Assembly (NCBI GenBank): GCA_028023455.1
Contig: JAQFVV010000043.1
Location: 1,983,483 to 2,047,482, forward strand
Length of the DNA: 64,000 nt
Source of the DNA: Epiperipatus broadwayi
Lineage: Eukaryota > Onychophora > Udeonychophora > Euonychophora > Peripatidae
Direction of reading: 5' to 3'
Part shown: positions 1-12,137 of the stretch, in pieces
How positions within the stretch are numbered: the first letter of the stretch is position 1
How the letters are laid out: each line of letters starts with the position of its first letter
Program-made: the position numbers and the translations under genes
Notes under the pieces: model-generated
What the model was told of the DNA's origin: nothing
Databases searched by the model: none
Seen by the model: the letters and a program-made list of their open reading frames with translations, nothing else

Positions 1-219
1 CAATCACTATTCCCTGAAGAAACTAAATGTGGATGACATTTTTTGAAATATTAACAAGAAATCTTGAATACCAGCATAACCATGGCATTGATCAGGATCC
101 TTTTCAGAATGATTTGACTAATCTTTGTCCTTCCATGGGAAAAACTACACAATGCTATTTTCAATGTTTGTATATATATGATAATAAGTGAAATAATGCT
201 TAAAGCTAAATGGGATAAT

Positions 220-572
220 ATGTAACCATTAGATACCAGTAACCACCTAAACATACCAATATAGATAGTAATCAATATTTCTCACTATTGTCAAGGCAAC
301 CTCTCACCTTTTAATAAAAAGAGTGGAAATCCACTCTTACATGTTTATTTCATGTTTAAGAAGAGGTTTATTTAAAAACTTCATTGTATCAATATTTCAA
401 TCTCTGTGGTCAAGTTAAGTGTCCATATATATATATATTCATTGGATCATTAGTAAGAGTGAATTTCCACTCTTATTATTAAAAGATGAGATGTTGCCTT
501 GTCAACAGTGAGAAATATTGATTACTATCTATATTGGTAAGTTTAGATGGTTACTGATTTCTAATGTTTATA
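220..572. repeat. Foldback element (MITE-like), about 350 bp
   Basis: Two long arms are inverted copies of each other, about 220-338 and 451-572, around an AT-rich loop. The arms share blocks such as AGTAATCAATATTTCTCAC and AGAGTGGAAATCCACTCTTA with scattered mismatches. The innermost part of each arm is itself a small hairpin (AGAGTGGA...TCCACTCT). There is no coding frame. I see no clear target-site duplication. It may be a non-autonomous DNA transposon or a head-to-head retroelement dimer. Confidence 0.8.
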
Positions 573-1186
573 TATATGAATATTAAATAAAATAATAAAA
601 CTTCTTTATTTGTTTATTCAACACTAGAAGTTAATCCACATCTTTACATATAAATATAGCAGCATTCTTTAGCAAAAAAACGGTCAGCCAATATTTAACA
701 AGATACATCCTTATCAAGCAGCAAAAATTTCTACATCCTCCACTAATGAAGTGGAGGAAGAACGTTATCTGTAGACAGTAGTTATTTATAATTTAAACTG
801 CATTCAACTAAATTTTTGCAAGTAATTTTAATTTTTTACATTCACAGTGTATACTTGGATGGAAATAAATTATATATGTATTTAAAATGATAATCCTTTC
901 TAAATTAATTTATTATGATAATAAATTTGAAATTTGTAATGAATTTGCTACAATTGCTTCCCAAAACTATCGGTCTTTTATTTAAAATTAACTCCCCTCC
1001 CCCAACTCCTTTATGTAAAGATTAAAGTTGACTTTCTATTAAATATATTTTTATATTTGGGCAAAACACTCGATACACTGTTTAGCTATCAATCTCACGC
1101 TTAATCATTTGTCAGACCGTATTGCATACATTAATTCCAGTAAGCATCACATGATCACATCTCCAATACTAGCCCATAATTGTTTA
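573..1186. other. AT-rich spacer, nothing recognised
   Basis: I see no gene, RNA or repeat boundary that I can support here; only AT-rich DNA with short homopolymer runs. Confidence 0.5.
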
Positions 1187-1322
1187 TAAACAAAGCAAAG
1201 CAAAACTCCATATAGTAGTGCCACCTGTGCTAAACAGAGTAATCAATGGATGCCAGAAGGCTTGTGCATAAAATCCCTATCTAATGCCTACTCATCCAGT
1301 TTTGCTTTGCTTTGTTTATTAA
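1187..1322. repeat. Short foldback element carrying a family A segment
   Basis: Perfect terminal inverted repeats of about 20 bp (AAACAAAGCAAAGCAAAACT and its complement) enclose about 90 bp. The interior is the shared family A block: the GTAATCAATGGATGCCAGAA region followed by ATAAAATCCCTATCTA and CTACTCATCC. It lacks the ribozyme part seen in longer family A copies, so it is an internally deleted copy with modified ends. Confidence 0.75.
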
Positions 1323-2099
1323 TTCCAGTCATTGTTATTTTTAGCTATCCGCTTCAGGAATAATTTGTCACATCTTCTCGTCCATCTTTGAACCTCTTAT
1401 GCCAGTCATGTTTACTCGATTTCTTTATAGCATCTTCATGATAGCCACTTGCAACAGTTGTAATATTTTAGTAGCACATTTGCAATTTTCACACAAATTT
1501 TGATTTTAATATGTTGCTCAAAATTTCAATAAGCCATCTTTACGCCAAAGCATATGCATGGATATTTATTATCTTCTCAATAGCTAACTAACAATTAATG
1601 CTATAAGCTTAAAATTTACACGTGTTATATTAATCATGTTTAAACACGAATACTCATGTGATTTTGATACAATTAAGTCATGAGTGACACCACATGACAA
1701 TTCCAGGAATTAAATTGTCACACCTGTACACATACTCAAATGGTTACATTTGTTCTGAGAAGATGAATAATTTTATTTAGGTTTTCAAATAAAAAGAAAG
1801 ACAGTATCCCTTTGAATCTTTTTTTTTTTTTAAAAAAAAAAAAAAAGATTAAAAAACAAAACAACAACTTTAACTTTGTTCATTCTAAAATTGTAATTAT
1901 AGTTAGTCTACATAAACTTATCAATTATGAGCTTGATTGAGCTATTGGTACGCTCCCTGTAGGCATTTTTGTAACTACAGGCTTTTTAAAAGTAATGTCA
2001 CGTTATACATGACTTGCTTTTTTAATTATTATAGTTAGTCTATTTTATTGTTAATTATTTTTACTAACATTTTAGTAATTATAAGCTTTAAACGTATAT
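1323..2099. other. AT-rich spacer with one T/A snapback
   Basis: No gene is seen. A run of T followed directly by a run of A (about 1819-1848) can form a perfect snapback. The same T-run/A-run arrangement recurs in the window, for example near 10030, 16145, 16965 and 35205. Confidence 0.5.
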
Positions 2100-2275
2100 T
2101 GTATATTGGTGATTATTTAATCTTTTCGACATGTGTGTGATCAAGTGCATCAGCAGTATGAGATAGCGTGGATAGTTGAGGGTCGTGTGAAAGTCTGAGT
2201 TCAAACCCCCTATATATTACATATTGAAGTGCATGTATGAAAAGCCTGTACTGTAGAAGTAAAAAATAATATATT
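2100..2275 (+). repeat. Family C repeat, 3' portion only
   Basis: The sequence from TTGGTGATTATTTAATC through a tRNA B-box-like GAGTTCAAACC to AAGCCTGTACT matches the right-hand part of the family C copies near 18.5 and 37.4 kb. The upstream hammerhead-containing part is missing, so this is a truncated copy on the plus strand. Confidence 0.7.
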
Positions 2276-3172
2276 AAAATAAACTTGTTTTATAAATATA
2301 TGTACATTTGGTATATACAAGTTGACAATGCCTATACTATTTATATGTGTGCTATCTGTGGTCAAATATATATATATAATTTTCTACGATATGGATACTT
2401 CACTATCCATGACAAAGTTTGAAAGCAAATGATGGGTATACAAGGGTCCTACTGTACTTATTTAAAATTTGGATACCGGATTAAATATTTTAATGAGCTT
2501 CCAACAATACGGTCCAGTTGTCAATTATCAAGTCAGGTGATAAGAAACCACACATGAATGAAAACAGGTGGAGGTCTTTCACAAAATATAATGGGATTCC
2601 CAACATATAACAGTTATCGAAAGTGTATTATTATATAATATAAAAAAGTTGTGGAGATATATAAATCATATTTAATTAAACTTATTTCGGTTATTTCAAA
2701 ATATTTTAAGTAAGATTTTTTAAGGAATCAATATTCTAAAAATGTTTCCCAAAATTTTGTATATTGGATATTTTTTTATGTGAGGCTTTCTATATAGAAA
2801 ATAAATGTCAGCAGGTTTGATAAATTATTTGACAGCTAGATTAGGCTTATGGATCATTGTTATGAATTATAAGATCATTTATAAGACATGAACTTCTTCA
2901 CTCACATGTTTATAATAAAAATATGATCTATATCATCTCACTTTTATTATTTAATTATACAAAAATTTCATTTATGATTGCATAAAAAAAATAATCCCAA
3001 AACTGAGTAAACTTTGTATAATACAATTTATTAGTCATTTGACAGTCAAATAAATTTGTGTGTATACATACCTGACAAATCAATTTTCAAAATTTTATTT
3101 TTCATATTTTCATTATCTTAATAAGAATTTTAAAAATATGTTAATCAGAGACTATTTAAAAAAAAAAGGGAA
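2276..3172. other. AT-rich spacer, nothing recognised
   Basis: No coding frame, RNA gene or repeat arm that I can support. Confidence 0.5.
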
Positions 3173-4222
3173 ATTTACAAAAAAAATGTATACACTGTTT
3201 AACATTCTTAATTTTTCTTTCTTTTCAGGGTATAATTAATTGGAAATAATGAGTGGACCAAGATTAACTTTTGAAAAAAGAAAATTTATTTTAAAATGCT
3301 ATTGGAAGTATGAAAATGTAGCAAAAGTACAAAGACAATATCGCAGGGAGTTTCAGGCAGGTCAATTAAGTCGCGAGATAGACATCAGCAGATCAAGTGT
3401 CCATCGGACATTGTAAATGGAAAAGTTGCATTCCAACAATGGTACATGCTATCAATGAAGATGATCTGGACCGAAGAAAACAATTTTGTGAATGGTACTT
3501 GGAAAAATGTGAACAGGATACATTATTTGGAGCGATGAAGCTACATTCAAATTAAATGTCACAATTAAATGCACAATTGCACTTACTATGCAACTGCAAA
3601 TCCACATGTTATGCAGGAACACCATGTAAATTTACCAGGAGTTTCAGTGTGGCATGGCATTTCAAGCAAAGGATTAATTGGACCATTCATTTTTAACAAT
3701 ACAATGACTGGTGCCAATTACTTGAATTTACTGCAAGAATCTGTTTTGCCATGCATTCAGGAGCACTTTGGTCAAGATGGCGAATTTTATTTCCAACAGG
3801 ACGGAGCACCTCCACCCTACTATCGTGATGTAAGAGCATATCTTGATGTGAACCTTCCAAACAGATGGCTTGAACAAAGAGGTCCCATTGAATACCCTGC
3901 CCGTTTCCCAGACCTGACGCCAACAGACTTTTTCTTGTGGGGATATCTTAAAGGTAAAACATACGCCAGAAAACTGACGACACTGAAAGAATTAAAAGCT
4001 GCAATTGAGCAAGGATGCGCCCCAACACCAAATGAAATGTTTGTTAAACTTTGTGAATCAATAACCCAATGTTATCAGAGAACGATAATAATTTTGAACA
4101 TCTGCGGTAGGAGGAAAATTTATAAAATTTATGTAGATTCTTTACAATTTAAATATTAATTATATGTGAATAAAAACAGAAGTTATAATCATTCAAACTG
4201 TGTATACATTTTTTGGGAACAC
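3173..4222 (+). mobile_element. Internally deleted mariner-type DNA transposon
   Basis: Imperfect terminal inverted repeats flank a broken transposase: AAAAAATGTATACAC followed by GTTT near 3181-3200, and the inverted equivalent near 4195-4215. The element is about 1.05 kb, shorter than a typical 1.3 kb mariner, because part of the N-terminal coding region is missing. Exact ends and the TA target duplication are uncertain because the left flank is A-rich. It is non-autonomous in its present state. Confidence 0.75.
3249..4110 (+). pseudogene. Mariner-family transposase pseudogene
   Basis: The family cuts and pastes DNA through a DD(E/D) catalytic domain. Here the frame starts MSGPRLTFEKRKFILKCYW at 3249, runs through a helix-turn-helix-like start, then jumps to a block reading SREIDISRSSVHR and stops. 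This implies an internal deletion of the linker between the DNA-binding helices. After frameshifts the catalytic part is open from 3569: [21 protein letters not shown] and [15 protein letters not shown] are conserved, with aspartates in QQDG and in the PDLTPTDFF block. This is the subgroup with PDLTP.DFFLWG that is common in arthropods and other invertebrates. It is non-functional. Confidence 0.85.
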
Positions 4223-4504
4223 TTTTAGTCTGAAAATAAAATATGAATACAAATTTGATTATATGTTTATTGGCATATAATTTATTAATCCTATATTAAA
4301 CGGACTTTTGTTCCTTCAATTTATTTTATAACTTATTTTAACACAATAAATCTTAACTACTATTCATCATTAAATATTTAATTTGCTCAATTATGTAAAT
4401 TTATTCATTTGAACTGGATAAAAAATGGATATAAAGGCATGAAAAAGTGCAACTATCTAAATCTCACGATGATTTACGTTTATATTCAAATATTCATTAT
4501 AATA

Positions 4505-6480
4505 CATATTAGTGTTTATCATCATTTACAACCACTATTGATACACGGCAGGATGAAGATCTCTCAGAGTTCTATTCAGTTTCTCTGGTTCTTCATCTCT
4601 CTTTGCCATCAATAAACTTCTTTATTGCAGGTGCCCATCTCACATGTAGATTCTTTCTATATCTTTTACAATCTCTTGAGATCCGATTTGAGACTACAAT
4701 TTCTCAAAATATATCCAGTCTAGTGTTCCATTTCAGTCTTCTAACTCTTTCAATTATGTCAGTGGTACCTATTTGTTCCCTCACTTATGTATTTCACTTT
4801 CAATTTTTGCTTGTTACTTTCAACATAAATCTTACCGTACTTCATTAAATGACTGAAGTTTTTGTATTGTTTTTCTGTTAAATGTACGAATCTTAGATTC
4901 ATGAGTAAAAATTAATAAAACATATTTATGAATAATCTTTCTTTTGAATCAAACATATTTTCTTTTAATATTAAGTTATTTCTATATTTAATTTCATCCA
5001 TTAGATTTCCATCTGATATTAATAATCTGACTAAGGTAGAATTCATGATTATCAATCTTTATTTTCTTCTTCTAAGAAAGTCCATTGATCATTGGTATTT
5101 ATCTTTAGTTCTACTTTCTTATTTTTATCTGATAACTCTCTTGAAGCTGTGAACCATCAGAAAAATTTACAAATGATTTGTTTTTATTCTTTTAGCTTTC
5201 CATTTTAATCAACAAATTACGGCTTATGAAATTGTTTTAAAAGTTTTGGAGATGTGAAGTCACTTTGTCCTATAAGCTTCTCAATATTAATCTTTTTAAA
5301 AACACCATACAATCTAATTATTGTTGTTGCATTTTGATATAACTATTCTTCAGAATATTACAATATTCTGGATCTATACAAGACTTTTCATAGTATACAA
5401 ATTCAAAGTATAATAACAGTTCATTTCTATAATCCAAAGTTGGAATTATCTTACTAAAATTTGGTTTAGAACTCATAGAATATTGAATATCTAATTCTGG
5501 ACTATCCTAGCACCTCACTGAGAAAAGCCAGAAGTTAGAAACTGGTCTGAGAATAGGGATATTCTGAAAAGCTTATTAAGAACTATTGGCATGCTCATTA
5601 GATAACATTTGTAATACAAGCGTATTAAATCAAGTCACGTGATACATGACTTGATTTCTTTGCAAGTCTATATTTTCTAATTTTTTTAATCACCTTTAAA
5701 TTAAATATCAATATTAGTACTGTATTCTTCCAATCATCTGGTACATTTTAGATATTTGGTATACAGATTTGCCGACAATTTTTCTATTTATTTACCTGTT
5801 TCTTTTAAAATATCAGTAATAATTTCCTTTTTTCATAGATTTAATTGCATGTCTCATCTCTTCATTGAAAATCTTTGATAAATCAGAAGATAAAGTAAAT
5901 TTATCGTACATTTTATAATATCCCATCTTTTCTTCTTATTGCTAAAACAACTTAGTTTGTTTTTAGTAACAGGATATGTAAAAGAGTAGATTTTAAAGAG
6001 CTCTGGTGATGCCTACAGGGCAGTCGAAACTGTAAGAATAAAGTTTTGATATAGAACATAATATTGTTGAAGTGTATAAGAAAGTTGGAAATGGTTTGAT
6101 ATGCTTCTAACATCAAGATAATATTTTATGCTTTTGAAACTTTTATTATCTTTAATAGTTTTTTTTTGTGTGTCAATTCGATTATATTTTATTATATCAT
6201 TATTAACCCTTTTTCATACCATTTTACACAACTCTAGATATTTAAATTTTTTTAATGGATAATTTGTAAAAAAATTTAATGTTCCTTCTTTCTTCACATA
6301 TTGTTTTATCTAAGATTACTTCTTTTTTGTACTAGCTATCTTTCTTGCAGTTCTTACCGGAATATCAATTGTCTTCTTATTGATTTTAGTCAGGTCTGGA
6401 CTATCTTCAAAGTCTATTAATATTTTGAAACAATTTGCAAGTTTTAATTTCAATTCATCAGGGTTTCTGAAGTTTAGAAA
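4505..6480 (-). pseudogene. Decayed RTE-like LINE
   Basis: Read on the minus strand, several frames give recognisable LINE pieces in the right order. Around 6340-6480 is an open linker stretch ending in RKIASTKKK. Near 5715-5745 is NVPDDWKNTVLILIF, the block preceding the reverse transcriptase core. Around 5040 there is a stretch like FYLSQIIN. Near 4690-4770 is TDIIERVRRLKWNT, and at 4600-4690 RKNLHVRWAPAIKKFIDG, both resembling the C-terminal TDI.ERI.RLKW and GRP..RW..DI region of RTE-type elements. The 3' end stops near 4505 in an ATCAT-rich tail. Many stops and frameshifts make it dead. A hammerhead-like segment (5504-5560) and a short repeat (5590-5660) are embedded in it. The clade is inferred from these motifs only. 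Confidence 0.6.
5504..5560 (+). ncRNA. Degenerate hammerhead ribozyme-like sequence
   Basis: The order of elements matches the family A/B ribozymes: ATCCTA then ACCTCA, a core CTGAGAA (position 8 is A instead of G), an AAGCC...GTTA hairpin remnant, GAAA, then CTGGTC with the cleavage-like GTC triplet, TGAG, and TAGGGAT. Stem I can pair in two parts (CCTCA with TGAG, ATCCTA with TAGGGAT with a bulge). The lost G8 and weak stem II suggest it is inactive. Read together with the better copies, it is a relic of the same ribozyme lineage. Confidence 0.45.
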
Positions 6481-7149
6481 TATTAACTGTTAACAGACTT
6501 TTTGGATAAGCTAATATGTATTTACTATATATTGTTTATATGTTTGTATTTATATATTATACCGGACAGCTGGCACCTAATATCCTTCAACAGAGGGTAC
6601 TATTAGACATCTAGTCTAGACTATTAATAATTGGTTCAGATATAGATATTCATTATAAGTGCCTACTACAGCTGTCCCCACATATACAAATCGATTATTG
6701 TCACTAGATCAGTGAGAATAGAGATTCTTATTCTTATCAAAATAAACATTTGACAGGGCAGACAACAGTAAACAAATGCCAGACAAATCTAACAAATAAC
6801 AACAATGTTTATAAATAATGAAATAACAATAAAATAAATGCTTACATTAATGGATGGGATTAAACAATAGTTAGCTCAATCATATATTAAAATTGAGTAT
6901 AAACCCTTTTAAAGAAGTAGTTAATGTATTTAGCAGTTGAATGACTCTATTATCCCTTTATTCTTCCCCTCAAATTAAATTTTGGTGCATTAAAAGTCAT
7001 GGAGTGTTACTTGTAACTGAACTTACATATATTCAACAATTTCAGATGTGTGCACTAACCTTTGCAATAACATTAATAAATAATAAGATTGACAAACGAT
7101 AGTCCCTAATTTAAATCCAGTTTCATACTTAATTTATACGATCTATACC
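6481..7149. other. AT-rich spacer
   Basis: No gene is seen. Short partly inverted blocks (GGACAGCTGGCACCTA near 6565 and AGTGCCTACTACAGCTGTCC near 6659) may be the ends of a further small foldback element, but the pairing is imperfect. Confidence 0.4.
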
Positions 7150-7835
7150 ATTAGATATTAACGAAAGCTATCCTTGTAAAAATCTTTATATTATTTTTAT
7201 CCAATACAAATTTTTATATTTATTCTTAACAAATCTAAATCTATTCCTATATTTTCAAGATTTCTTTACTGAAGCCTTTTCTATATCTACAAATATCATA
7301 ACTCAGTTTAATCAATCAACAAATAAATTATCTTCTATCTCTCTTCCTGAATAAAATCCATTTCGAATGTTCTTCTACTCAAGGCATAATTCTTCCATTA
7401 TTACATATATCAATATTTTATTTTCCATGAATCCTATCACAGTGGTCTGTCACAAGATAACAATCTAAAATCATTTCCATTAATAATAATCTAATCACAT
7501 CCTTTCATTCCTCTAAAATCATGTTATTGTCTATTATTAAAACTTTTTCTTAAAACATCTCTTGTATGTCTACCTAACACTTAAACTGCCAAATCACCCA
7601 TTACTCTTGCTAACCCTATTTTTAATCCATCTATTATTGCTCTATTAAAATTTGAGGTAATCATTTTATCCACTTTCTCATGAATTATCGTTTATAACAA
7701 AGTAGATTTACTTATTACTTACTACTCAAACTTTCTATTCTATATAAATCTATATATATATACATCTTCCTTCTTCTTCTTCAGTAATTTTGATTATTCA
7801 TATACAACAATACACCTTCTTAAATAATCACCGTC

Positions 7836-7917
7836 TTCTTACATCTTTAAGCAAATAATGTTTATTAATATAATAACAGTTTCGACTGTTCCTTTCAGTC
7901 TTCTTCAGATTTAAGAA
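7836..7917 (-). ncRNA. Hammerhead-like motif, family D left arm
   Basis: Minus strand: TTCTTA and AAAT, core CTGAAGA (7902-7908), one extra A, stem II GACTG/CAGTC (5 bp, loop of 7), GAAA (7880-7883), an AT-rich near-palindromic stem III, then ATTT and TAAGAA, which pair with the 5' strand as a two-part stem I. The extra base between the core and stem II is not canonical, so activity is doubtful. Confidence 0.4.
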
Positions 7918-8195
7918 TTAATTACAAAATCAGATCATGGCTCCTTAAATTGTCAACACCCATTGTATAATATATGTATTGTCAATACTATACAACACAC
8001 ATATTCCTTATGTACTATAGAGTAGTATCACCAGTTTTATAAATCAAAATAATCAGATAGCCACTTTTATTTATAAAACCGGTGGCTCTACTCTATAGTG
8101 CATAAGGAGTACGTGTGTTGTATAGTATTGACAATACATTTGTTATACATTGTGTGTTGACAATTTAAGAAACTATGATCTAATTTTATAATTAA

Positions 8196-8274
8196 TTCTT
8201 AAATCTGAAGAAGACTGCAAGGAACAGTCGAAACTGTTATTATAATAAACATTATTTGCTTAAAGGTATAAGAA
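8196..8274 (+). ncRNA. Hammerhead-like motif, family D right arm
   Basis: Plus-strand partner of the motif at 7836-7917: TTCTTA/AAT 8196-8204, core CTGAAGA 8205-8211, extra A 8212, stem II GACTG 8213-8217 with CAGTC 8225-8229, GAAA 8230-8233, stem III region containing the perfect palindrome TTATTATAATAA, then ATTT and TAAGAA (to 8274) closing stem I. Conserved in both arms, but one base longer than the consensus between core and stem II. Confidence 0.4.
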
Positions 8275-9678
8275 GATGGTGATTATTTAATAAGATACAA
8301 TTTTTTAATTACAAACTAATACTGTTTTCCTCTTCATTTAAAAATAAAAGAATCATTTTCTTTATTTCTTCTCTTAATATGTTTTTAAATTTTTTCACTA
8401 GCATCTTCCTGCACTATCAATTTCCTCAATTAATATTTTATTAAGTTTTATTTTAATTCTATTTTTTTTTCAAATTATCTATCCATCTATTCTTTAGCTC
8501 TACTTCCATTTTCCTCTTAATAGTCTCTTTATACCCTTAATATATCCTTTTCCTCTTTTATACTTTCTAAAGAATATTTCCTTCATCTTTTCTTGCTAGT
8601 CCTACTAATTTAAATAATTTGTTTGCAAACTTATTCATTCATTTCATTCCACTATTTATTTGTAAGATTTTATTAAAGTCATTATCTCTCACAAATGTTT
8701 CTCAAATATTATTGTCTTCTTGACTGAGATTCATTCATTCCTCATCTAACATCAATCCCTATCTTTCGTTCTATGATGTTCTGTATCGGACTTTTAAGAT
8801 TACATCAATTCTATCAACCTAAAATAATGATGATTATTACGTCTTTTTCTTCATCAAAAACTTGATTTTTTTTATCTTTCCTAATTCATTTTTGTCTGTT
8901 AACACATAATCACCAATGTGTTTCAAAATCTGTTTTGATAACAAACTCTCCACCAAATGTTTTACATATTTAAATTTGATTTTACCCTTGATATATATCC
9001 TTTTTAATAATGTACCATTCATATATTTCACAAACAATCTTTTATAGTTATTCTTTTTAAATTCACCCTCTTTGTAAACATTACCAAATAATCGTAATCT
9101 ACTTTTTCCTATCCTCTCTGTTGCCAGTAGTAGATATATTATTCTATTACATCATTTTTTTCTACTCATTTTCAATCAAATGCTCATATGATCTTTACAA
9201 TCTCTATATCACTCAAGTCATCATTACATCTATTTATTCTCTTCCACAGTATTTCTGAAAATATGATACTATTTTTATCTTTTAAATAAGTATTGTTAGA
9301 ATATAGAACTTTTCTCCGATAAAAACTTTCTCCAACTCTCTCTACTTGTTCATATACCTCCTCCTCTCTTGCACATTTATGATCTTAGTTTAATATCTTT
9401 GGTTCTTATTTCAAATATTCTATTCTTACAACTCTATATCTTATTTAAAATACTTTTTAATCTTACATCAGTTATCATCCTATGACCATTCACTTTATCT
9501 TATCATTTTTTCTAAGTCCAAATGAATAGTTTCTCTTCATTTACATACAAATATAGACAGCTTTAATCTTTATCTTTCTAATCTATAATTAATTTTGTAT
9601 CTGCATTGTATAGTGATGGAAGTGTAAGTGGATTTCCGTAATTCATTTATACTGCTGTAAAAGGTCTATTCATCAAAC

Positions 9679-9948
9679 CAGTTAAATAGAGAGGTAAATA
9701 ATATTTTAATTTGTGAAGCGCCGATAGTTGAAAACTGAAATAAATCGAGATACTGCTAAATCTCTAGCACCCGTTACAATACATAACTGACAGCCAATCA
9801 GATGTTAAGGATAGCCATCTAAAATGACATCAAACCTAAACACACAACAAAGAGGCTATCCTTGACATCTGATTGGCTGTCAGTTATGTATTGTAACGGG
9901 CACTAGATATTTAGCAGTATCTAGATTTATTTCAGTTAAATAGAGAGG
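9679..9948. repeat. Foldback element with 16 bp flanking duplication
   Basis: Arms of about 84 bp at 9734-9817 and 9854-9937 are near-perfect inverted copies (for example ACATAACTGACAGCCAATCA and its complement). The unit is bracketed by the direct repeat CAGTTAAATAGAGAGG at 9679-9694 and 9933-9948. A 16 bp target duplication is longer than usual for cut-and-paste DNA transposons and more like LINE-mediated insertion. About 40 bp outside the left arm lies within the duplication. Confidence 0.75.
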
Positions 9949-10854
9949 GGAAAATGCAATTACTATAACAAATTAAATGTAATCTATGAATGGATGTTTT
10001 GAGTTGTCTTAATTAAATAGTACAAGAGCGTTTTTTTTTTTAAAAAAAAAATCAATTAAGGAATTAAATCAAATTTACAGTACTGAGCATTTCTTAAATT
10101 AAAATACAAAACTCTCTATGTATTATCACATGATGTCATTTCTTAAATTATTGAAATTCATAAATTTTATGCAAAGTTTCTACCTTTCAAACAAATAATA
10201 AAATAGCGAATTTCTTCCACTGATTGATGCTTTTAGTTACACAAGTAATATATTAAATAATGTTGGAATATTGAAAGATCCCAGTAAACTATATTTAAAC
10301 TAACTGTAGTAAGCTTAAAACGGAATGAACCCACCAACAGTTGAGCTTTGATTGTATATAAGCATAGAATTTACTGATATACTTACACACAGCATGTGAT
10401 TTATATATGCTAACATAATTTCAAAGCTTTCAAAGCTAAAGTGTAGGTGGGCTTTTCTAAGTTTTAGGCTTGCTGACATTTAATTTGCATATAGCTCGAT
10501 GGGAGTTTCCAGTACTTCCACATTATTTCATCTACTTTTTTTTTATAAAATCCACATTATTTCATCTACATTTGAGCTGATAAAAGGTTATATTTAAAAT
10601 TAATATACTATAGAAAAAGTCAAATTCTCACATAATTTAGATCATAGCAGACATTCCTATTACAAAAAAAAAGGCAAAAAAACAATTCACAGATATTATG
10701 GACGTCTGATACCATATGACTCATTTCATGTGAAGGAATAATAATAGAGAAAGATATACAAAAGAATTAAATAAGTATTACTAACTGGCAGAAACCTTTC
10801 ATAAAAAAGATTAACGTAATTGAAAATGATCATATAAATTAGAAAAGTAAAATT
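9949..10854. other. AT-rich spacer
   Basis: No gene recognised. It contains a T-run/A-run snapback near 10031-10050 and a short local duplication (CCACATTATTTCATCTAC at about 10518 and 10552). Confidence 0.45.
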
Positions 10855-11180
10855 AATAAGAGTAACAAACTCTCCATGAAGTAGTGCCAACAAGTGCAAG
10901 CTTTCGTAATCAATGGATACAGGAAGGTTTATGCATAAAATCCCTATCTGGTGCCTACTCATCCAACATCGCCAGACTGTTTTCTAGTTTGTGGCTTTCA
11001 TCTGTGAGGAGCCTTGGATTTGAGAGCACTGCACCTAAATCTTAGGATCTAATGCAAACGACCAGCAGCCATCTTTTACCTACTAGTTTAACTATAAAGC
11101 TTGCATTTGGGACACTACTGTATGGAGTTTGGTACTATTATTAACAGCATGTATAAGCATATGAAATGGTAATCATGTAA
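10855..11180 (-). repeat. Family A element, single-arm copy
   Basis: Short inverted ends (CTCCATGAAGTAGTGCC and its near-complement ending CACTACTGTATGGAG) enclose the family A body. Read on the minus strand it includes the ribozyme region at about 10955-11015, but the core is damaged (CAGATGA instead of CTGATGA, and GAAA followed by a changed stem III). This is a good example of full family A length without a duplicated ribozyme arm. Confidence 0.75.
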
Positions 11181-12137
11181 AAGTAGAATTAATGGTAAAC
11201 CCCAAATCCCAATATCCGTTATATAAATACTGAGAATGACATCAAACAAAGTTTCAACAATTTGATGGAAAACTTAATGATATCTAATTTAGTGACGAAC
11301 AAAATTCTTATTACAACATTGCTCTATATATTTAATGGTTTACTAAATAAAAATTTATTAAACTAAATCTGTAAAACGAAACTATAGACATTATTATCGG
11401 CAAAATAATTAAAACTATCTTTATAGTATTTAAAAAGTTATTTAAAATGAAATGTGTCTATAAACATGTGGGCACAATATATCTTTTTTTAGTTAAACCA
11501 TTAAAAAAATTAAGTAAATTTTTAAAAAAATTGAAAAACATAAAAAACCGAATCACATGTTCACAACAACAACAACAACAATAATAATAATAATAATTAA
11601 AAAATTACTTTATAATGATTGTAAGAAGTGATACTTTTATAAATAAATTTAAAAAAAAAACCTTTTAAAAGATGAAAGTCAAATCTATTAATAAATGAGG
11701 GGAAAAAATAATTATTTCAATTAAAAAATATAAAAAATATAAGATATAATGATTCACTAGTTATTGCTAAAATCATTAACAGCTGGTAAATTAATATTCA
11801 TTATGAATGAATTATCATTAAAGTTTATTGTACAAAATTATATGTAATAAAAAAGAAAGCAAGAATCGGTATATAATGGATCACTTTATGAATATAGTAG
11901 CAATAACCCAACTTCAAAGATATAATAAACATAAGTTTTCCATTATATTTGTATTTCCGTGATTATAAAATTAATTGTAAAGATAGCTATCGCCAATATT
12001 TCAGAATATTTAAATAATTATAAAAAAGTTTATAAAAGTATTATATCATCAATAGTTATTAAAAAAATGAAAATACTGTATGCCTCACAAAAAGGTTTAT
12101 TGTAAAAGTAACAAATATCTTAAATTAGATTCTTCAA
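11181..12137. other. AT-rich spacer
   Basis: Nothing recognised apart from a short AAC/AAT microsatellite at about 11562-11600. Confidence 0.45.

Larger units (their letters stand above)
7820..8291. repeat. Foldback family D, about 470 bp palindrome
   Basis: Arms about 7820-8030 and 8070-8291 are inverted copies, including ACAGTTTCGACTGTTCC / GGAACAGTCGAAACTGTT and the GTGTTGTATAGTATTGACA region. Each arm carries a hammerhead-like motif near its outer end. It lies inside a decayed LINE, so it inserted after that LINE. No protein is encoded. Confidence 0.8.
7150..9530 (-). pseudogene. Decayed LINE reverse transcriptase, split by a foldback insertion
   Basis: The minus strand of this pyrimidine-rich stretch shows LINE reverse transcriptase traces. 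At about 7262-7375 one frame reads RNGFYSGREIEDNLFVD, a stop or two, then IFVDIEKA. These are the N-terminal NGF..GR...DNL block and catalytic motif A of LINE reverse transcriptases. Farther upstream (8300-9530) are lysine-rich open stretches, including a 66-codon frame at 8837-9037, plausible for the domain before the reverse transcriptase but without a diagnostic motif. The foldback element at 7820-8291 interrupts it. There are many stops. The 5' limit is a guess. Confidence 0.5.

Noticed and set aside
6004-6050. Hammerhead-like CTGGTGATGCC...CAGTCGAAAC
   Set aside because: A6 is changed, stem II would leave GTC unpaired before GAAA, and stems I and III do not form; no convincing structure.
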